Below, one piece after another: positions 26,671-35,959 of a stretch of DNA of 64,000 bases. This stretch comes from Absicoccus porci (GTDB taxonomy: Bacteria > Bacillota_I > Bacilli_A > Erysipelotrichales > Erysipelotrichaceae). The translations under genes were made by a program, and so were the position numbers. The stretch spans positions 32,681 through 96,680 of the forward strand of contig NZ_RJQC01000002.1 of the NCBI RefSeq assembly GCF_003725415.1. Direction: 5' to 3'. How positions within the stretch are numbered: position 1 is the stretch's first letter; each line of letters starts with the position of its first letter. Below the pieces are notes generated by a model. That model did no database searches and was not told the origin of the DNA. It saw only the letters and a list, made by a program, of their open reading frames with translations.

Positions 26671-28092
26671 CTAGACCGACTCATTTTCAAATACTTCTTG
26701 CATCGATGGTACCCTTTCTTTATTGGTTTGTTCTTCATATTCTTTCAAAGATGCAATGGCTTCTTTGGACATCGGAATCAAAACGATCATATTAAAGATC
26801 GTCATCAAACCAATGCCAATATCTCCCAAATCCCATACAAAAGTATAGGTTGCTAGTCCACCAATAAACAATTGGGATAAAGCCAATACCTTATAGATAG
26901 TTTGTGGCATCCAACGATCCCCAAAAATATAGGCGATATTGCTGCGAGCATAATACAAAATTCCAATAAACGTTGAGAAACTAAACAACCACAAGACAAT
27001 CGCAATAAAGATGACACCCACTTGACCAAAATGATAGGACATCGCACTCTGCAACAAATCCATACCTTGTAGTCCATTGATCACTGCATGTGGCGCAGTC
27101 AACATGATCATAGCTGTACACGTACAAATCACGATCGTATCAATAAAGACACTTAAACTTTGGAGCATGCCACTCTTGACCGGATGCGAAACATGACTAG
27201 TAGCTGAAGCACAAGGCGCAGATCCTGAACCAGCTTCATTGGAAAATAAACCACGTTTGACACCATTCATCAATACGGCACCAAAACCGCCCGCAACCAT
27301 TTGTTTCAAACCAAACGCTTGAACAAATATTTCATGGATGACCGAAGGAAGCGATGTGATATTTCGAACCATGACATAAATTGTCAAGCCAAAATAGAAA
27401 CAAGCCATGATTGGTACAATCACATCCAATACTTTGACTGTCATGTTTTTTCGTAAAACGATACAAGCCGCTAAAGCGACCAAGATAACCGTCGTATAGA
27501 TAGGTGGAATATGAAATGCATTTTCAAATGCCGAAGAGACCGAATTACCAACAACTTGACTAATGCCAAACCAACACAATAAACCCGAAAACGCAAATAC
27601 GATGGCAATGATACTTTTCTTTTTCTTGGTCTTGCGGGTAAAGAAAGCATGAATATAATAAGCAGGACCCCCACGATAGCCACCATACAAAGGATCTCGT
27701 TCATGATAGAGTTGTGCCAATGTGGCTTCCACAAAAGCTGTTGAAGAACCAACAATAGCCGTTAACCACATCCAAAAAACGGCACCGGCACCACCGGCAC
27801 TGATAGCAGCGACAACGCCGACTAAATTTCCCATACCCACACGAGTAGCGGTCGAAACGATCAAACCTTCCAATCCCGAGATGGCATGAGCTTCTTGATC
27901 TTTCTTTTCCATGGTGATCTGGATCATATCTTTAAAATGACGAATGGGCAAAAAACGCGTCCGAATTGTAAAAAAGATACCCGCAGGAATCAAGATCAAC
28001 ACCAATAAGGATAATCCAACATGAAAGTGAGGCAAGGAAATGGTAATCAAATCGCCCCACAAGAAATTATAAATAAACTGTACAAACGCCAT
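26671..28092 (-). CDS. Sodium:alanine/glycine symporter (AGCS family)
   Basis: 473 residues with about eleven helices. Signature parts include TRFLPIRHFKDM, GMGNLVGVVAAISAGGAGAVFWMW, DPLYGGYRGGPAYYI and FSNEAGSGSAPCASAT. It couples Na+ influx to uptake of alanine, glycine or related small amino acids. The ATG at 28092 lies 5 bases after AAGGTG. It is divergent from a LysR gene that probably controls it. Confidence 0.95.
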   Translation of the reverse strand: MAFVQFIYNFLWGDLITISLPHFHVGLSLLVLILIPAGIFFTIRTRFLPIRHFKDMIQITMEKKDQEAHAISGLEGLIVSTATRVGMGNLVGVVAAISAGGAGAVFWMWLTAIVGSSTAFVEATLAQLYHERDPLYGGYRGGPAYYIHAFFTRKTKKKKSIIAIVFAFSGLLCWFGISQVVGNSVSSAFENAFHIPPIYTTVILVALAACIVLRKNMTVKVLDVIVPIMACFYFGLTIYVMVRNITSLPSVIHEIFVQAFGLKQMVAGGFGAVLMNGVKRGLFSNEAGSGSAPCASATSHVSHPVKSGMLQSLSVFIDTIVICTCTAMIMLTAPHAVINGLQGMDLLQSAMSYHFGQVGVIFIAIVLWLFSFSTFIGILYYARSNIAYIFGDRWMPQTIYKVLALSQLFIGGLATYTFVWDLGDIGIGLMTIFNMIVLIPMSKEAIASLKEYEEQTNKERVPSMQEVFENESV

Positions 28093-28183
28093 AGTTACAC
28101 CTTGACTTTCTCATGGTCCAATATAAAATAAAAATATATATTTGTACAATTAATAGTCTTTATAATAAGCATTGAAAATTCTT

Positions 28184-29080
28184 ATGGACACAAAACTGAT
28201 TCAAACTTTTATCACCGTAGCTGAACTCAATAGTTTTTCAAAAGCTGCCAAAAAACTTGGGTATTCCCAGCCGACCGTTTCGCAACAAATCCATCAATTG
28301 GAAAATGAACTCCATGTTCCCCTGTTTGAACGTGTTGGTCATACAATCAAGTTGACCGAACAAGGCCATCAAAAACTCATGATGGCACAAGCCATTCATC
28401 ATGAAATGCAAGTCTTTATTACGCAAAAGGAAGATACCTATCAAGGTTCTGTCCACATTGCGATGGCTGATTCTTTATGCGATCCTCTCATCACCAAACA
28501 CTTTCAACAATTTCATGAAGAATACCCACATATCGATTGGATCATCACCACAGGAGGTACCTTTGATATGTATTCGATGATCGATCACAATCAGGTCGAT
28601 ATCGTCTGTACCTTGGATGATCATTTATACGATATGACCCACTTAGTAACCAACGAAGAAAAGATTCCATGTCATTTTGTCGCATCCAGCCATCATCCGC
28701 TCGCAAATCAAAAAATGATTTCGGTTGAGCAACTCATCCAATATGATTTTATCTTGACGGAAAAGAATATGAGTTATCGTCGCAAATTAGATACGCTTCT
28801 AGCTCAAAAACAACTCGAAATCAAACCCATCCTAGAATTTGCATCAACCCAAGATATTTGTGAAATCATTACGCAAAATGTTGGTATATCCTTTTTACCT
28901 GATTTTGTCGTTGAACCTTACATTGAAAAACATGAAATTGTCTATTTAGACATTCCTGAAATTCAACTCCATGTCTGGAAACAAATCTTTATCCACAAAG
29001 AAAAATGGATCAGTCCCGTTTTGCAGGCAACAATTGATTATCTTTCCAACATTCATCTACAAAAAAAGAACTCGGATTGA
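28184..29080 (+). CDS. LysR-family regulator, probably of the symporter gene
   Basis: 298 residues. The N-terminal winged helix is typical (SFSKAAKKLGYSQPTVSQQI), followed by a periplasmic-binding-like effector domain (about 90-290). The ATG at 28184 is preferred to the TTG at 28172. No ribosome site is clear, and a TATAAT-like box at about 28160 leaves a leader of only about 15 bases. The divergent arrangement with the AGCS gene is the classic LysR target layout; the effector may be the transported amino acid. Confidence 0.88.
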   Translation: MDTKLIQTFITVAELNSFSKAAKKLGYSQPTVSQQIHQLENELHVPLFERVGHTIKLTEQGHQKLMMAQAIHHEMQVFITQKEDTYQGSVHIAMADSLCDPLITKHFQQFHEEYPHIDWIITTGGTFDMYSMIDHNQVDIVCTLDDHLYDMTHLVTNEEKIPCHFVASSHHPLANQKMISVEQLIQYDFILTEKNMSYRRKLDTLLAQKQLEIKPILEFASTQDICEIITQNVGISFLPDFVVEPYIEKHEIVYLDIPEIQLHVWKQIFIHKEKWISPVLQATIDYLSNIHLQKKNSD

Positions 29081-29092
29081 GTTCTTATTTTT
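29061..29092. terminator. Terminator between convergent LysR and CM-SK genes
   Basis: AAGAACTC (29067-29074) pairs with GAGTTCTT (29079-29086), with A residues before and T residues after, so it can act both ways. Confidence 0.85.
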
Positions 29093-29897
29093 CTTTTGCT
29101 TCTTTGTCACGATCAAACGCAATTAATTTCGCGATGATTTCATCACAAATCTGATCGGTGCTCTTACCATCGGTCGCAACAACCACATCGGCTACCGCCA
29201 GATATTTATCTTTACGTTGATTCAACAAATCGGAAATAAATTCGACATTCATATGGTTATTTAAAATTGGTCTTTCATCACTATCTTTGACACGTTCCAA
29301 AATGGTTTCTGGTGTGGCAGTCAATAAAACGATACGACCATTCTTCTTCATGTGATCGGCATTATCGGCACGAAGGATGACACCACCACCACAAGAAATG
29401 ATGCCTTGTTTGACTTTTTGTAGTTCAATCAAACAGTTCGATTCCAAATTACGGAAGTAGATTTCACCATATTCATCAAAAATCTCGGAAATCGACATAC
29501 CTTGTTTCTTCACGATCATCTCATCCATTTCGATTCGATGCATTTCCAATTTACGTTCCAATTCGCTTGCGATTGTCGTTTTTCCAGCACCCATGAAACC
29601 AATCAAGAAGACATTATAATCAAATAAAGCCTTGGCTTGAACACGACGAGAATTCTTCATGATATATTTGAAAACATCCAAGATTTCTTCTTCAAATTCA
29701 TTATCTTTTAAATATTCCTCTAAAGCCTTGGTTTGTTTCGCTTCTTGTTCCGGTTGAAGAATCGGAATTCCGGTTGCTTTTTTATACGCAATGATGTCTT
29801 GAATCAATACCATTCGATCCGCTAAGGCATCGATGATACGCATATCGGTATCACCAATCTTCTCACGAATTTCTTCCAATTGTTTTGTATCACTCAT
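29085..29897 (-). CDS. Bifunctional chorismate mutase-shikimate kinase
   Basis: 270 residues. Residues about 1-88 are an AroQ-type chorismate mutase (LEEIREKIGDTDMRIIDALADRM, QDIIAYKK, QPEQEAK). Residues about 92-262 are a shikimate kinase: P-loop GFMGAGKTT, the shikimate-binding Asp-Glu region MDEMI, FRNLESN, SCGGGVI and DERPIL. The two activities are the fifth shikimate-pathway step and the prephenate branch point, not consecutive steps. The gene closes the hydroaromatic-acid island and would draw shikimate into chorismate. It has its own promoter (29963-29940). Confidence 0.92.
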   Translation of the reverse strand: MSDTKQLEEIREKIGDTDMRIIDALADRMVLIQDIIAYKKATGIPILQPEQEAKQTKALEEYLKDNEFEEEILDVFKYIMKNSRRVQAKALFDYNVFLIGFMGAGKTTIASELERKLEMHRIEMDEMIVKKQGMSISEIFDEYGEIYFRNLESNCLIELQKVKQGIISCGGGVILRADNADHMKKNGRIVLLTATPETILERVKDSDERPILNNHMNVEFISDLLNQRKDKYLAVADVVVATDGKSTDQICDEIIAKLIAFDRDKEAKEK

Positions 29898-29910
29898 AAT
29901 CTTTCACCTC

Positions 29911-29968
29911 AAAAAAATAGCCACGTTTATGTGGCTATCATTATACCTTATCTCTATTTTTCCGACAA
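29911..29968 (-). promoter_or_regulatory. dctP terminator overlapped by the CM-SK promoter
   Basis: On the minus strand TTGTCG (29968-29963) and TATAAT (29945-29940) are 17 bases apart. The hairpin ATAGCCAC (29938-29931) / GTGGCTAT (29924-29917) with seven T residues (29917-29911) follows. Transcripts arriving from dctP form the whole hairpin and stop. Transcripts starting at about 29933 lack part of the first arm and can pass into CM-SK. Confidence 0.7.
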
Positions 29969-29975
29969 GTTGGAT

Positions 29976-30989
29976 TTAGCGATTGGCCTCTTTCATATAA
30001 GCATGAACTAACGAAGCATCCACTTGTTTTTCAATCGCTACATACACTTTTTCACTTCGCGTATCCATTTCGGCTTGGGTGGCACTATCCAATGTAATAA
30101 TTTGGGTGCCACTATCCTTGATGGTTTGAATACGTGAAGCAATTCGCTTATCCGATTGTTTACGAGCATACTCTTTCGCAATTCGTGCAGCTTGACGAAT
30201 GATCTTTTGTTGGTTCTTTGGCAAAGACTTCATAAATTCACTCGAAACCGTTAAAGAAATCAAATGTGGCAAGTGATTGGTTTCCACTACATAATCTTGT
30301 TGCTCATACAATTTATTCGAAACAATGACTTCATATGGATTTTCTTGGGCATCAATCGTTCCTTGCTGTAAACCAATGTAAACTTCCGAAAAAGTCATTG
30401 GTGTTGGACTGGCTCCTAATTGTTTCCAGAACATCATATGATAGGAATTCTCCATTGTTCGAATCTTTTGTCCTTTAAAATCATCGATGGACGTGATCTT
30501 TTTATTGGTGGACATGACACGGAAGCCTTGATCGGCATATCCTAATAATTCATAACCGCCTTCGTTGTAGACTTTCTGGATTTTTGCCATAAATTCGGAA
30601 TCATCAATAGCTGTTCGTACCAAGTTAATATCATTATAAACACGAGGCATATCAAAGACGGCAATATCTGGCATGAAAGTGACTTGTGGTGCTGTATTTT
30701 GAACCACAAAAGGAATATCTCCATCCTTTTGACTTTCCAATAATTCACGATCCCCACCCAAAACACTATTGGGATACACTTGGATTTTCATCTTACCCTG
30801 ACTCAATCGTGAAACTTCTTGTGCAAACTTTTCTGCATAAATCTGGGTAACGGTATCTTCTGGACTCGATGTTCCCAATGGCCAAGCATATCGTTGTGTA
30901 CCCGTACTGGCTTGGGTACCACAACCAGCTAAGGAAAGCGATAAAATACCGCTTACTACAAGGGCAGTTAATTTTTTTAATCGTTTCAT
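29976..30989 (-). CDS. dctP: TRAP transporter substrate-binding lipoprotein (DctP)
   Basis: 337 residues. A lipoprotein signal with lipobox SLAGC places Cys near residue 23 at the membrane. The TRAP pattern is clear: YPNSVLGGDRELLES, FKGQKIRTMEN with the carboxylate-binding Arg, and GLQQGTIDAQENP. DctP captures a carboxylate outside the cell and hands it to DctQM. The neighbours argue for a hydroaromatic acid such as shikimate or quinate (inference). It ends the dctQ-dctM-dctP operon. Confidence 0.94.
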   Translation of the reverse strand: MKRLKKLTALVVSGILSLSLAGCGTQASTGTQRYAWPLGTSSPEDTVTQIYAEKFAQEVSRLSQGKMKIQVYPNSVLGGDRELLESQKDGDIPFVVQNTAPQVTFMPDIAVFDMPRVYNDINLVRTAIDDSEFMAKIQKVYNEGGYELLGYADQGFRVMSTNKKITSIDDFKGQKIRTMENSYHMMFWKQLGASPTPMTFSEVYIGLQQGTIDAQENPYEVIVSNKLYEQQDYVVETNHLPHLISLTVSSEFMKSLPKNQQKIIRQAARIAKEYARKQSDKRIASRIQTIKDSGTQIITLDSATQAEMDTRSEKVYVAIEKQVDASLVHAYMKEANR

Positions 30990-30995
30990 TCTGTT

Positions 30996-32291
30996 CTACC
31001 CTCCTAATAAACATAAACTGATTTGTGGCACAAATGTAATCAATAATAACGCAATCAAGAAGATACCAATCATTGGCATCGCCTTACGAGCAATATCCAT
31101 GACTGGCACTTCCGTTAGTGAACTAGCTACAAACAAGTTGACGCCAATTGGTGGTGTCACAAAACCGATGGCTAAGTTGACGACCATCATGACACCAAAA
31201 TGAATTGGATTCATACCTACTTGCGTGACAATTGGCACTAGGATTGGTGACAAGATCAAAATCGCTGGAGTTGTATCCATGACCATACCAACCACCAACA
31301 AGAAGGCATTGATCACCAACAATAAAACAACCTTGTTTGTAAAGTGGGATAAGATCCAAGCACTAATGGTTTGTGGCACTTGCATCAATGTCAATACACG
31401 CGAGAATGCCACGGCCGCAGCCAAGATAAATAATATAGGTGCATACGTATGGACTGCTTCCACAAAAATATGCCAAATATCTTTCCACTTCAGTGTTTTA
31501 TAGACAAATAAACTAATGATCAACGCATAGAATACGGAAATAACAGCAGCTTCGGTTGGTGAAGCAATTCCGGAATAAATACATCCCAAAATAATCACCG
31601 GACTCAATAAAGCTAAAAAGCCGTCTTTGAACACTTTCATAAAACCAGCTTCATGCAATTCTTGGACTTTCGTATTGATCTTTTCTTTATCTTCGCCGTG
31701 TCGTTTACAGTAATAAACGCAATATGCCATCAATAAGAACCCAATCAATAAACCAGGCACGATACCGGCAATGAACAAATTACTGACCGATTCCCCACTG
31801 GCCATCGCAAACATGATAAATGGAATGCTTGGTGGAATAATAACACCTAAACCACCAGCTACCGCAACGATCGCAATGGAAAATTTCTTTTCATATCCCA
31901 GTTCCAACAAAAATGGAATGGTCATTGAACCAACGGCTGCCACCGTAGCCGGTGCCGAACCGGAAATGGCCCCATAAAATAAGCAGGTCACTACGACAGC
32001 ACAAGGAATACCAGCTGTTAAATTGCCTAAAAAATACGCAAAAATATCAAATAATTTCTTTGAAATTTGTCCATGTGCCATGATGATACCGGCCAACACA
32101 AACATGGGTACGGCCAATAGTGGAAAGCTATCGATTCCACCCAACATGGAACGAATCACAAAACTACCACTTGCGGTAAAACTTGGATCAAACAAGCCGG
32201 GTAATACTGCAACAATGCCCAATGAAATAGATATCGGTACAGCAATCAATAGACAAATGGCAAAAATTATAAATACGACTCCTACTGACAT
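30996..32291 (-). CDS. dctM: TRAP transporter large permease (DctM)
   Basis: 431 residues with about twelve membrane segments, of the ion-transporter superfamily. Family motifs include GSAPATVAAVGSMTIPFL, GVIIPPSIPFIMFA, SPTEAAVISVFYAL and the late TPPIGVNLFVASS. It forms the ion-coupled channel with DctQ. The stop of dctQ lies next to its start, so the three genes are one operon. Confidence 0.95.
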   Translation of the reverse strand: MSVGVVFIIFAICLLIAVPISISLGIVAVLPGLFDPSFTASGSFVIRSMLGGIDSFPLLAVPMFVLAGIIMAHGQISKKLFDIFAYFLGNLTAGIPCAVVVTCLFYGAISGSAPATVAAVGSMTIPFLLELGYEKKFSIAIVAVAGGLGVIIPPSIPFIMFAMASGESVSNLFIAGIVPGLLIGFLLMAYCVYYCKRHGEDKEKINTKVQELHEAGFMKVFKDGFLALLSPVIILGCIYSGIASPTEAAVISVFYALIISLFVYKTLKWKDIWHIFVEAVHTYAPILFILAAAVAFSRVLTLMQVPQTISAWILSHFTNKVVLLLVINAFLLVVGMVMDTTPAILILSPILVPIVTQVGMNPIHFGVMMVVNLAIGFVTPPIGVNLFVASSLTEVPVMDIARKAMPMIGIFLIALLLITFVPQISLCLLGG

Positions 32292-32292
32292 A

Positions 32293-32841
32293 CTACTTAC
32301 CCTTTTCCTTTACTGTATCGCTAATTTCATCCGCCAATGTTCCTTCTTCTGGAAAATCCACATCCTTCTTCAATACGATTTCCATATTGATGAACCAACG
32401 CTGGATCAAACGAATGCCTGTTAAGATGAAACAAAAGAAAGGTGCTGCTTGGACATAATACATGGGAATGCCGCATGCAGGTGATAACTGACCACTTTCA
32501 ATGGTTGCCACCAAATAACGATAGGCATAGGGAATCAATACCCCAAAGAAGAGAATGGAAATTGTCAAGTTCACAACTTTAAACATAGCCTCTCCACGTT
32601 TTGGAAACATTTTGATAAAGTGATCGATCTTGATCGAAATACACTTTCGCGTACAAAGACTGACACTTAAAAAAGCAGACCAGATAAATAAATACCGGGT
32701 GATTTCTTCTGACCACGACAAAGAAACACCAAGTAAATAACGCGAAATCACTTGCATGCCCATGATCACTGCCATCGCAATCAGAAGGAGCACCATCAGT
32801 ATTTCTTCGAGATTTTCTTCTAAATACTTCAGAACTTTCAT
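32293..32841 (-). CDS. dctQ: TRAP transporter small permease (DctQ)
   Basis: 182 residues with four membrane helices. The DctQ pattern is seen in MQVISRYLLGVSLSWSEEITRYLF, followed by a conserved charged loop and the late IPMYYVQAAPF. It stabilises DctM and contacts DctP. It is the first gene of the TRAP operon and starts a few bases after an AGG-rich site; the aroD terminator lies upstream. Confidence 0.92.
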   Translation of the reverse strand: MKVLKYLEENLEEILMVLLLIAMAVIMGMQVISRYLLGVSLSWSEEITRYLFIWSAFLSVSLCTRKCISIKIDHFIKMFPKRGEAMFKVVNLTISILFFGVLIPYAYRYLVATIESGQLSPACGIPMYYVQAAPFFCFILTGIRLIQRWFINMEIVLKKDVDFPEEGTLADEISDTVKEKGK

Positions 32842-32880
32842 CCTACTTTCCTCTCTGACTAATAATTAAATTATACTTAA

Positions 32881-32917
32881 ACAAAAAGCACATGTCACGC
32901 AGAAGATGACATATGCT
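32881..32917 (-). terminator. Intrinsic terminator after aroD
   Basis: On the minus strand AGCATATGTCA (32917-32907) pairs with TGACATGTGCT (32897-32887), with one G-T pair, followed by a T-rich run. It separates the aroE-MFS-aroD transcript from the TRAP operon. Confidence 0.85.
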
Positions 32918-32927
32918 TCCTTGCTTT

Positions 32928-33689
32928 TTACAGACTCTTATGAATCAATGTTAAGATCGTATTTAGATCTTCGGCATTCATTTGACCAGGTGCTGATACT
33001 TTGCCAACCGCACCAAAGGTAGCTGCCGAACCAAATACCTCACCACACAAACGTGAAATTAATCCCGTACCTGCCATGGACATGGTGATAATTGGCCGAT
33101 CTGCATAATTTGTTGCCATCTCTTCAGTAGCTGCTAATAATGTCAATACATCCTTTTTATTATTTGGCATTACCGCGATCTTTGGGATATCGGCGCCTTG
33201 TTCCTGCATCTTGCGTAAACGCGAAACAATATCTGCTTGATCTGGTGTCTTATCAAAATCATGATTGGAAGCTACGACTTTTACATTGTTTTGATGAGCA
33301 ACCTCAATGATTTGTGCTACATAGTCATCACCAGTAAAAGCTTCTACATCCACTAAATCAACCAAACCCGTTTTGGCAATGTTTTGATTCAATTCCACAT
33401 AAGCTTCTGGCTCAATGGCTTTTTCGCCACCCTCTTTTGCGGTACGGAAAGTAAACAAGATGGGTGTGTCTTGCAAGACATCACGTAAAGCTTGCGCTAC
33501 ATCCTTGACTTGATCAAAATCAAATACACCTTCAAACCAATCTACTCGCCATTCCACAATGTCTAATTCAACATTCGCAAATGACTTGGCAGCAGCAATA
33601 ATTTCATCTTTTGTTTGGCCAACAATTGGCACGATGATCTTCGGAAGACCTTCGCCAATTGTGACATTTTTTACTTGTACTGTATTCAT
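32928..33689 (-). CDS. aroD: 3-dehydroquinate dehydratase, type I
   Basis: Interconverts 3-dehydroquinate and 3-dehydroshikimate through a Schiff base. 253 residues. The active site is visible: Glu and Arg in VEWRVD, His in ASNHDF, the Schiff-base Lys in PKIAVMP, Arg in GLISRLCGE and Gln in SAPGQM. It starts 4 bases after the MFS gene, in one transcript with a carrier and a YdiB-like dehydrogenase. This setting argues for quinate/shikimate use rather than only for biosynthesis. Confidence 0.95.
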   Translation of the reverse strand: MNTVQVKNVTIGEGLPKIIVPIVGQTKDEIIAAAKSFANVELDIVEWRVDWFEGVFDFDQVKDVAQALRDVLQDTPILFTFRTAKEGGEKAIEPEAYVELNQNIAKTGLVDLVDVEAFTGDDYVAQIIEVAHQNNVKVVASNHDFDKTPDQADIVSRLRKMQEQGADIPKIAVMPNNKKDVLTLLAATEEMATNYADRPIITMSMAGTGLISRLCGEVFGSAATFGAVGKVSAPGQMNAEDLNTILTLIHKSL

Positions 33690-33693
33690 TTTT

Positions 33694-34905
33694 TTATCCT
33701 TGTTCTACCGAATCAACCATTTTCGTATAACGTAAGTTTACATACAATCCCAATAATACACCAATACCAGTGATCACGATATTCATGACCATGACTTGGC
33801 TCGGTGCCATTTTGGAAGCAGCCGTTAAGATCGTATAGTTACATAAAGAAGAAGCAATCATGACCAATGCCGTTACAGTTCCTTTGATTTTTGGGAACAA
33901 CATATTACATACCGAAGTCGCAATCTGAAGCAATCCACCAGCTCCAGCCCAACCAATAACGAAAGAACCAAGGATCATCAAGCTTTGTGTCTTACCAATC
34001 AACACAACGATCATAGTGATCAAGCAGATGGCAGGATACACCAAGATAAAACGAACATCTTTGATCTTACGTGTTAATAAGGCCGTCACGATCAAGGCAA
34101 GGATCGTACCAGCGGAATAATACGTTTGCATGATGGAAGGATTGGCCCAACCCACATTTTCGACTGCAAAGTTTTGCGCACAATTTAACCATAACTGGAA
34201 TGTACCCGTACAAGTGAAACCAATCAAGATCATCGCAATGGATTCCAAAGAGAAATGCGTATGTTTTAAACTTTCTACTAAGCCTTCCTTCTTGCCTTCG
34301 GCTTTTTGATCAGCATCTGGCAATGGGAAGATCATTACTAGTACAAATAGAATAAGGTACGCAATACCACAAATCCAGAATAAACGATTATACGATGTCA
34401 ATCCAGCAGCTGTTGTTGAAACTGTCACACCTAAGAAGAAAGGCAACAACATTTGCGAAATCGCAATAAAGAATTTGATTCCCATTGTTGCGACACCTGG
34501 TGCCGAATAGAAGATTTCGGTAACAGCTGGATAAATTCCTGTATCCAAGAAAGAGTTGGCAATACCACCAACAATGGCACAAATATACGCAATTTGATAT
34601 CCACCATTTGGACCGGCATTAAACGCAAAAGCCAAACCAATCAAGTAAATCGCATACGAAGCACTACCAATCGCAGTAGAAATACGACGTCCCAATTTAT
34701 CCGATAATGGACCGGCGAATGGTAAAGCAATCAATCGTCCCAAACCAAGTGCTGCCGAAATAGCTGTAATGGCCATGGCTTCCACTTGCCATGAAGCCGC
34801 AAGTGCATCTTTGATCAATGCTTGTCCTAAAACAGAGCATCCCACACCATGGATAAAGTAATTCAAGTACATGATCAATGCACTAGGCAAATATTTTTTC
34901 TTCAT
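33694..34905 (-). CDS. MFS transporter, YdiN-like
   Basis: 403 residues with twelve predicted helices. The loop after helix 2 reads GPLSDKLGRR, the major-facilitator signature. I recall similar MFS proteins beside ydiB and aroD in enterobacteria (YdiN), so a hydroaromatic acid is a fitting substrate, but this is inference. The ATG at 34905 follows AAGGGAG. A second carrier besides the TRAP system would allow uptake under different ion gradients, or product export. Confidence 0.88.
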   Translation of the reverse strand: MKKKYLPSALIMYLNYFIHGVGCSVLGQALIKDALAASWQVEAMAITAISAALGLGRLIALPFAGPLSDKLGRRISTAIGSASYAIYLIGLAFAFNAGPNGGYQIAYICAIVGGIANSFLDTGIYPAVTEIFYSAPGVATMGIKFFIAISQMLLPFFLGVTVSTTAAGLTSYNRLFWICGIAYLILFVLVMIFPLPDADQKAEGKKEGLVESLKHTHFSLESIAMILIGFTCTGTFQLWLNCAQNFAVENVGWANPSIMQTYYSAGTILALIVTALLTRKIKDVRFILVYPAICLITMIVVLIGKTQSLMILGSFVIGWAGAGGLLQIATSVCNMLFPKIKGTVTALVMIASSLCNYTILTAASKMAPSQVMVMNIVITGIGVLLGLYVNLRYTKMVDSVEQG

Positions 34906-34935
34906 TTATTTGTCTCCCTTTTTCTCTCTCTTTTA

Positions 34936-35811
34936 TTATTCGTATTTAATTCCTAAGACTTCTTTCATGTGTTCGATTGGCATATCATGACCTGTCCACA
35001 TTTTGAAACCAGCAGCCCCTTGGAACAACATCATGCCAAATCCATTCATTTTCTTGCATCCAACTTCTTCTGCCATTTCCAAGAATCTTGTTTTGGCTGG
35101 CGCATATACTGTATCCGTTACGATCAAATCAGGACGTAGATACGAAGTATCTGGCAACCAAGTTTGTCCTTCCAATGGTTTCATTCCCATACCAGTTGCG
35201 TTTGCCAATAAATAGGAATCGGCAATTTCACGACGCAAAGCTTCTTTATCATCTAAATCAAACAATTGTGCATGACAGTTTGTCTTTTCATTGATTTTCT
35301 TTACTGTTGCTTGAGCATTTTCCCAGAATTTATCATGACGATTAAAGATGGAAATTTCTTTTACACCATCCAATGCTGCTTGGATTTCAATGGCAGTAGC
35401 AGCACCACCAGCACCAGCAATCGTCATTTTCTTACCAATGACATCGATATCATAGTCTTTCAAAGATTCCATATAACCAATTCCATCGGTGATATGTCCA
35501 GTCAATACACCATTATCATTTGTGATCGTATTGACCGCTCCACATAATTCAGCAGCTGGTGATAATTTATCCAAATATTGTCCAACCACGGTTTTGTTTG
35601 GCATGGAAACATTGGAACCAACCATTTTCAATGCACGCAATCCTTTGATGGCATCTTCCAAAGTGCTGTTATCTACTTCGAAAGCCAAATATGCATAATC
35701 AAGTCCTAAATATGCGAATGCTTCATTATGCATTGCAGGTGAACTTGAATGACGAATGGGATAAGCCATTAAACCAATCAATTCTGTGTGTCCTGTTAAT
35801 CTTTCAGTCAT
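34936..35811 (-). CDS. Quinate/shikimate dehydrogenase, YdiB-like (first copy)
   Basis: 291 residues. Substrate-binding HSSSPAMHN, catalytic Lys in VSMPNK and Asp in ITDGIGY are present. The Rossmann loop GAGGAATA is followed by FNRHDKFW, close to the FNRRDEFF stretch of YdiB that accepts NAD as well as NADP and allows quinate. It heads an operon with the MFS carrier and aroD, and a TGTTA-N6-TAACA dyad lies in its leader. It would oxidise quinate or shikimate, or reduce their keto forms. Confidence 0.9.
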   Translation of the reverse strand: MTERLTGHTELIGLMAYPIRHSSSPAMHNEAFAYLGLDYAYLAFEVDNSTLEDAIKGLRALKMVGSNVSMPNKTVVGQYLDKLSPAAELCGAVNTITNDNGVLTGHITDGIGYMESLKDYDIDVIGKKMTIAGAGGAATAIEIQAALDGVKEISIFNRHDKFWENAQATVKKINEKTNCHAQLFDLDDKEALRREIADSYLLANATGMGMKPLEGQTWLPDTSYLRPDLIVTDTVYAPAKTRFLEMAEEVGCKKMNGFGMMLFQGAAGFKMWTGHDMPIEHMKEVLGIKYE

Positions 35812-35834
35812 TTTCTTTCTCCTTTTGTCTCACA

Positions 35835-35850
35835 TGTTAAAAATTTAACA
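35835..35850. promoter_or_regulatory. Dyad TGTTA-N6-TAACA in the aroE-like leader
   Basis: A perfect 16-base palindrome just downstream of the predicted start site (about 35854, minus strand) and 24 bases before the start codon. The same arms and spacing occur at 36943-36958. The position fits repression by roadblock. Confidence 0.65.
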
Positions 35851-35860
35851 ATCCATGGGT

Positions 35861-35941
35861 ATTATAATCTAGCCATCTTTGCATTTCTAATATCATTTTT
35901 GTTGGAAATCAGTACATTCAATGTATTAATGATGATATAAT
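35861..35941. promoter_or_regulatory. Divergent promoters and LysR box between aroE-like gene and lysR
   Basis: TATAAT on the minus strand (35866-35861) lacks a good -35 box, as is common for activated promoters. TATAAT on the plus strand (35936-35941) serves lysR. TACATTCAATGTA (35913-35925) is a perfect T-N11-A dyad, the LysR-type binding signature, placed 10 bases before the lysR -10 box and within reach of both promoters. Confidence 0.65.
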
Positions 35942-35959
35942 TGTTGCAGGAGAAACATT

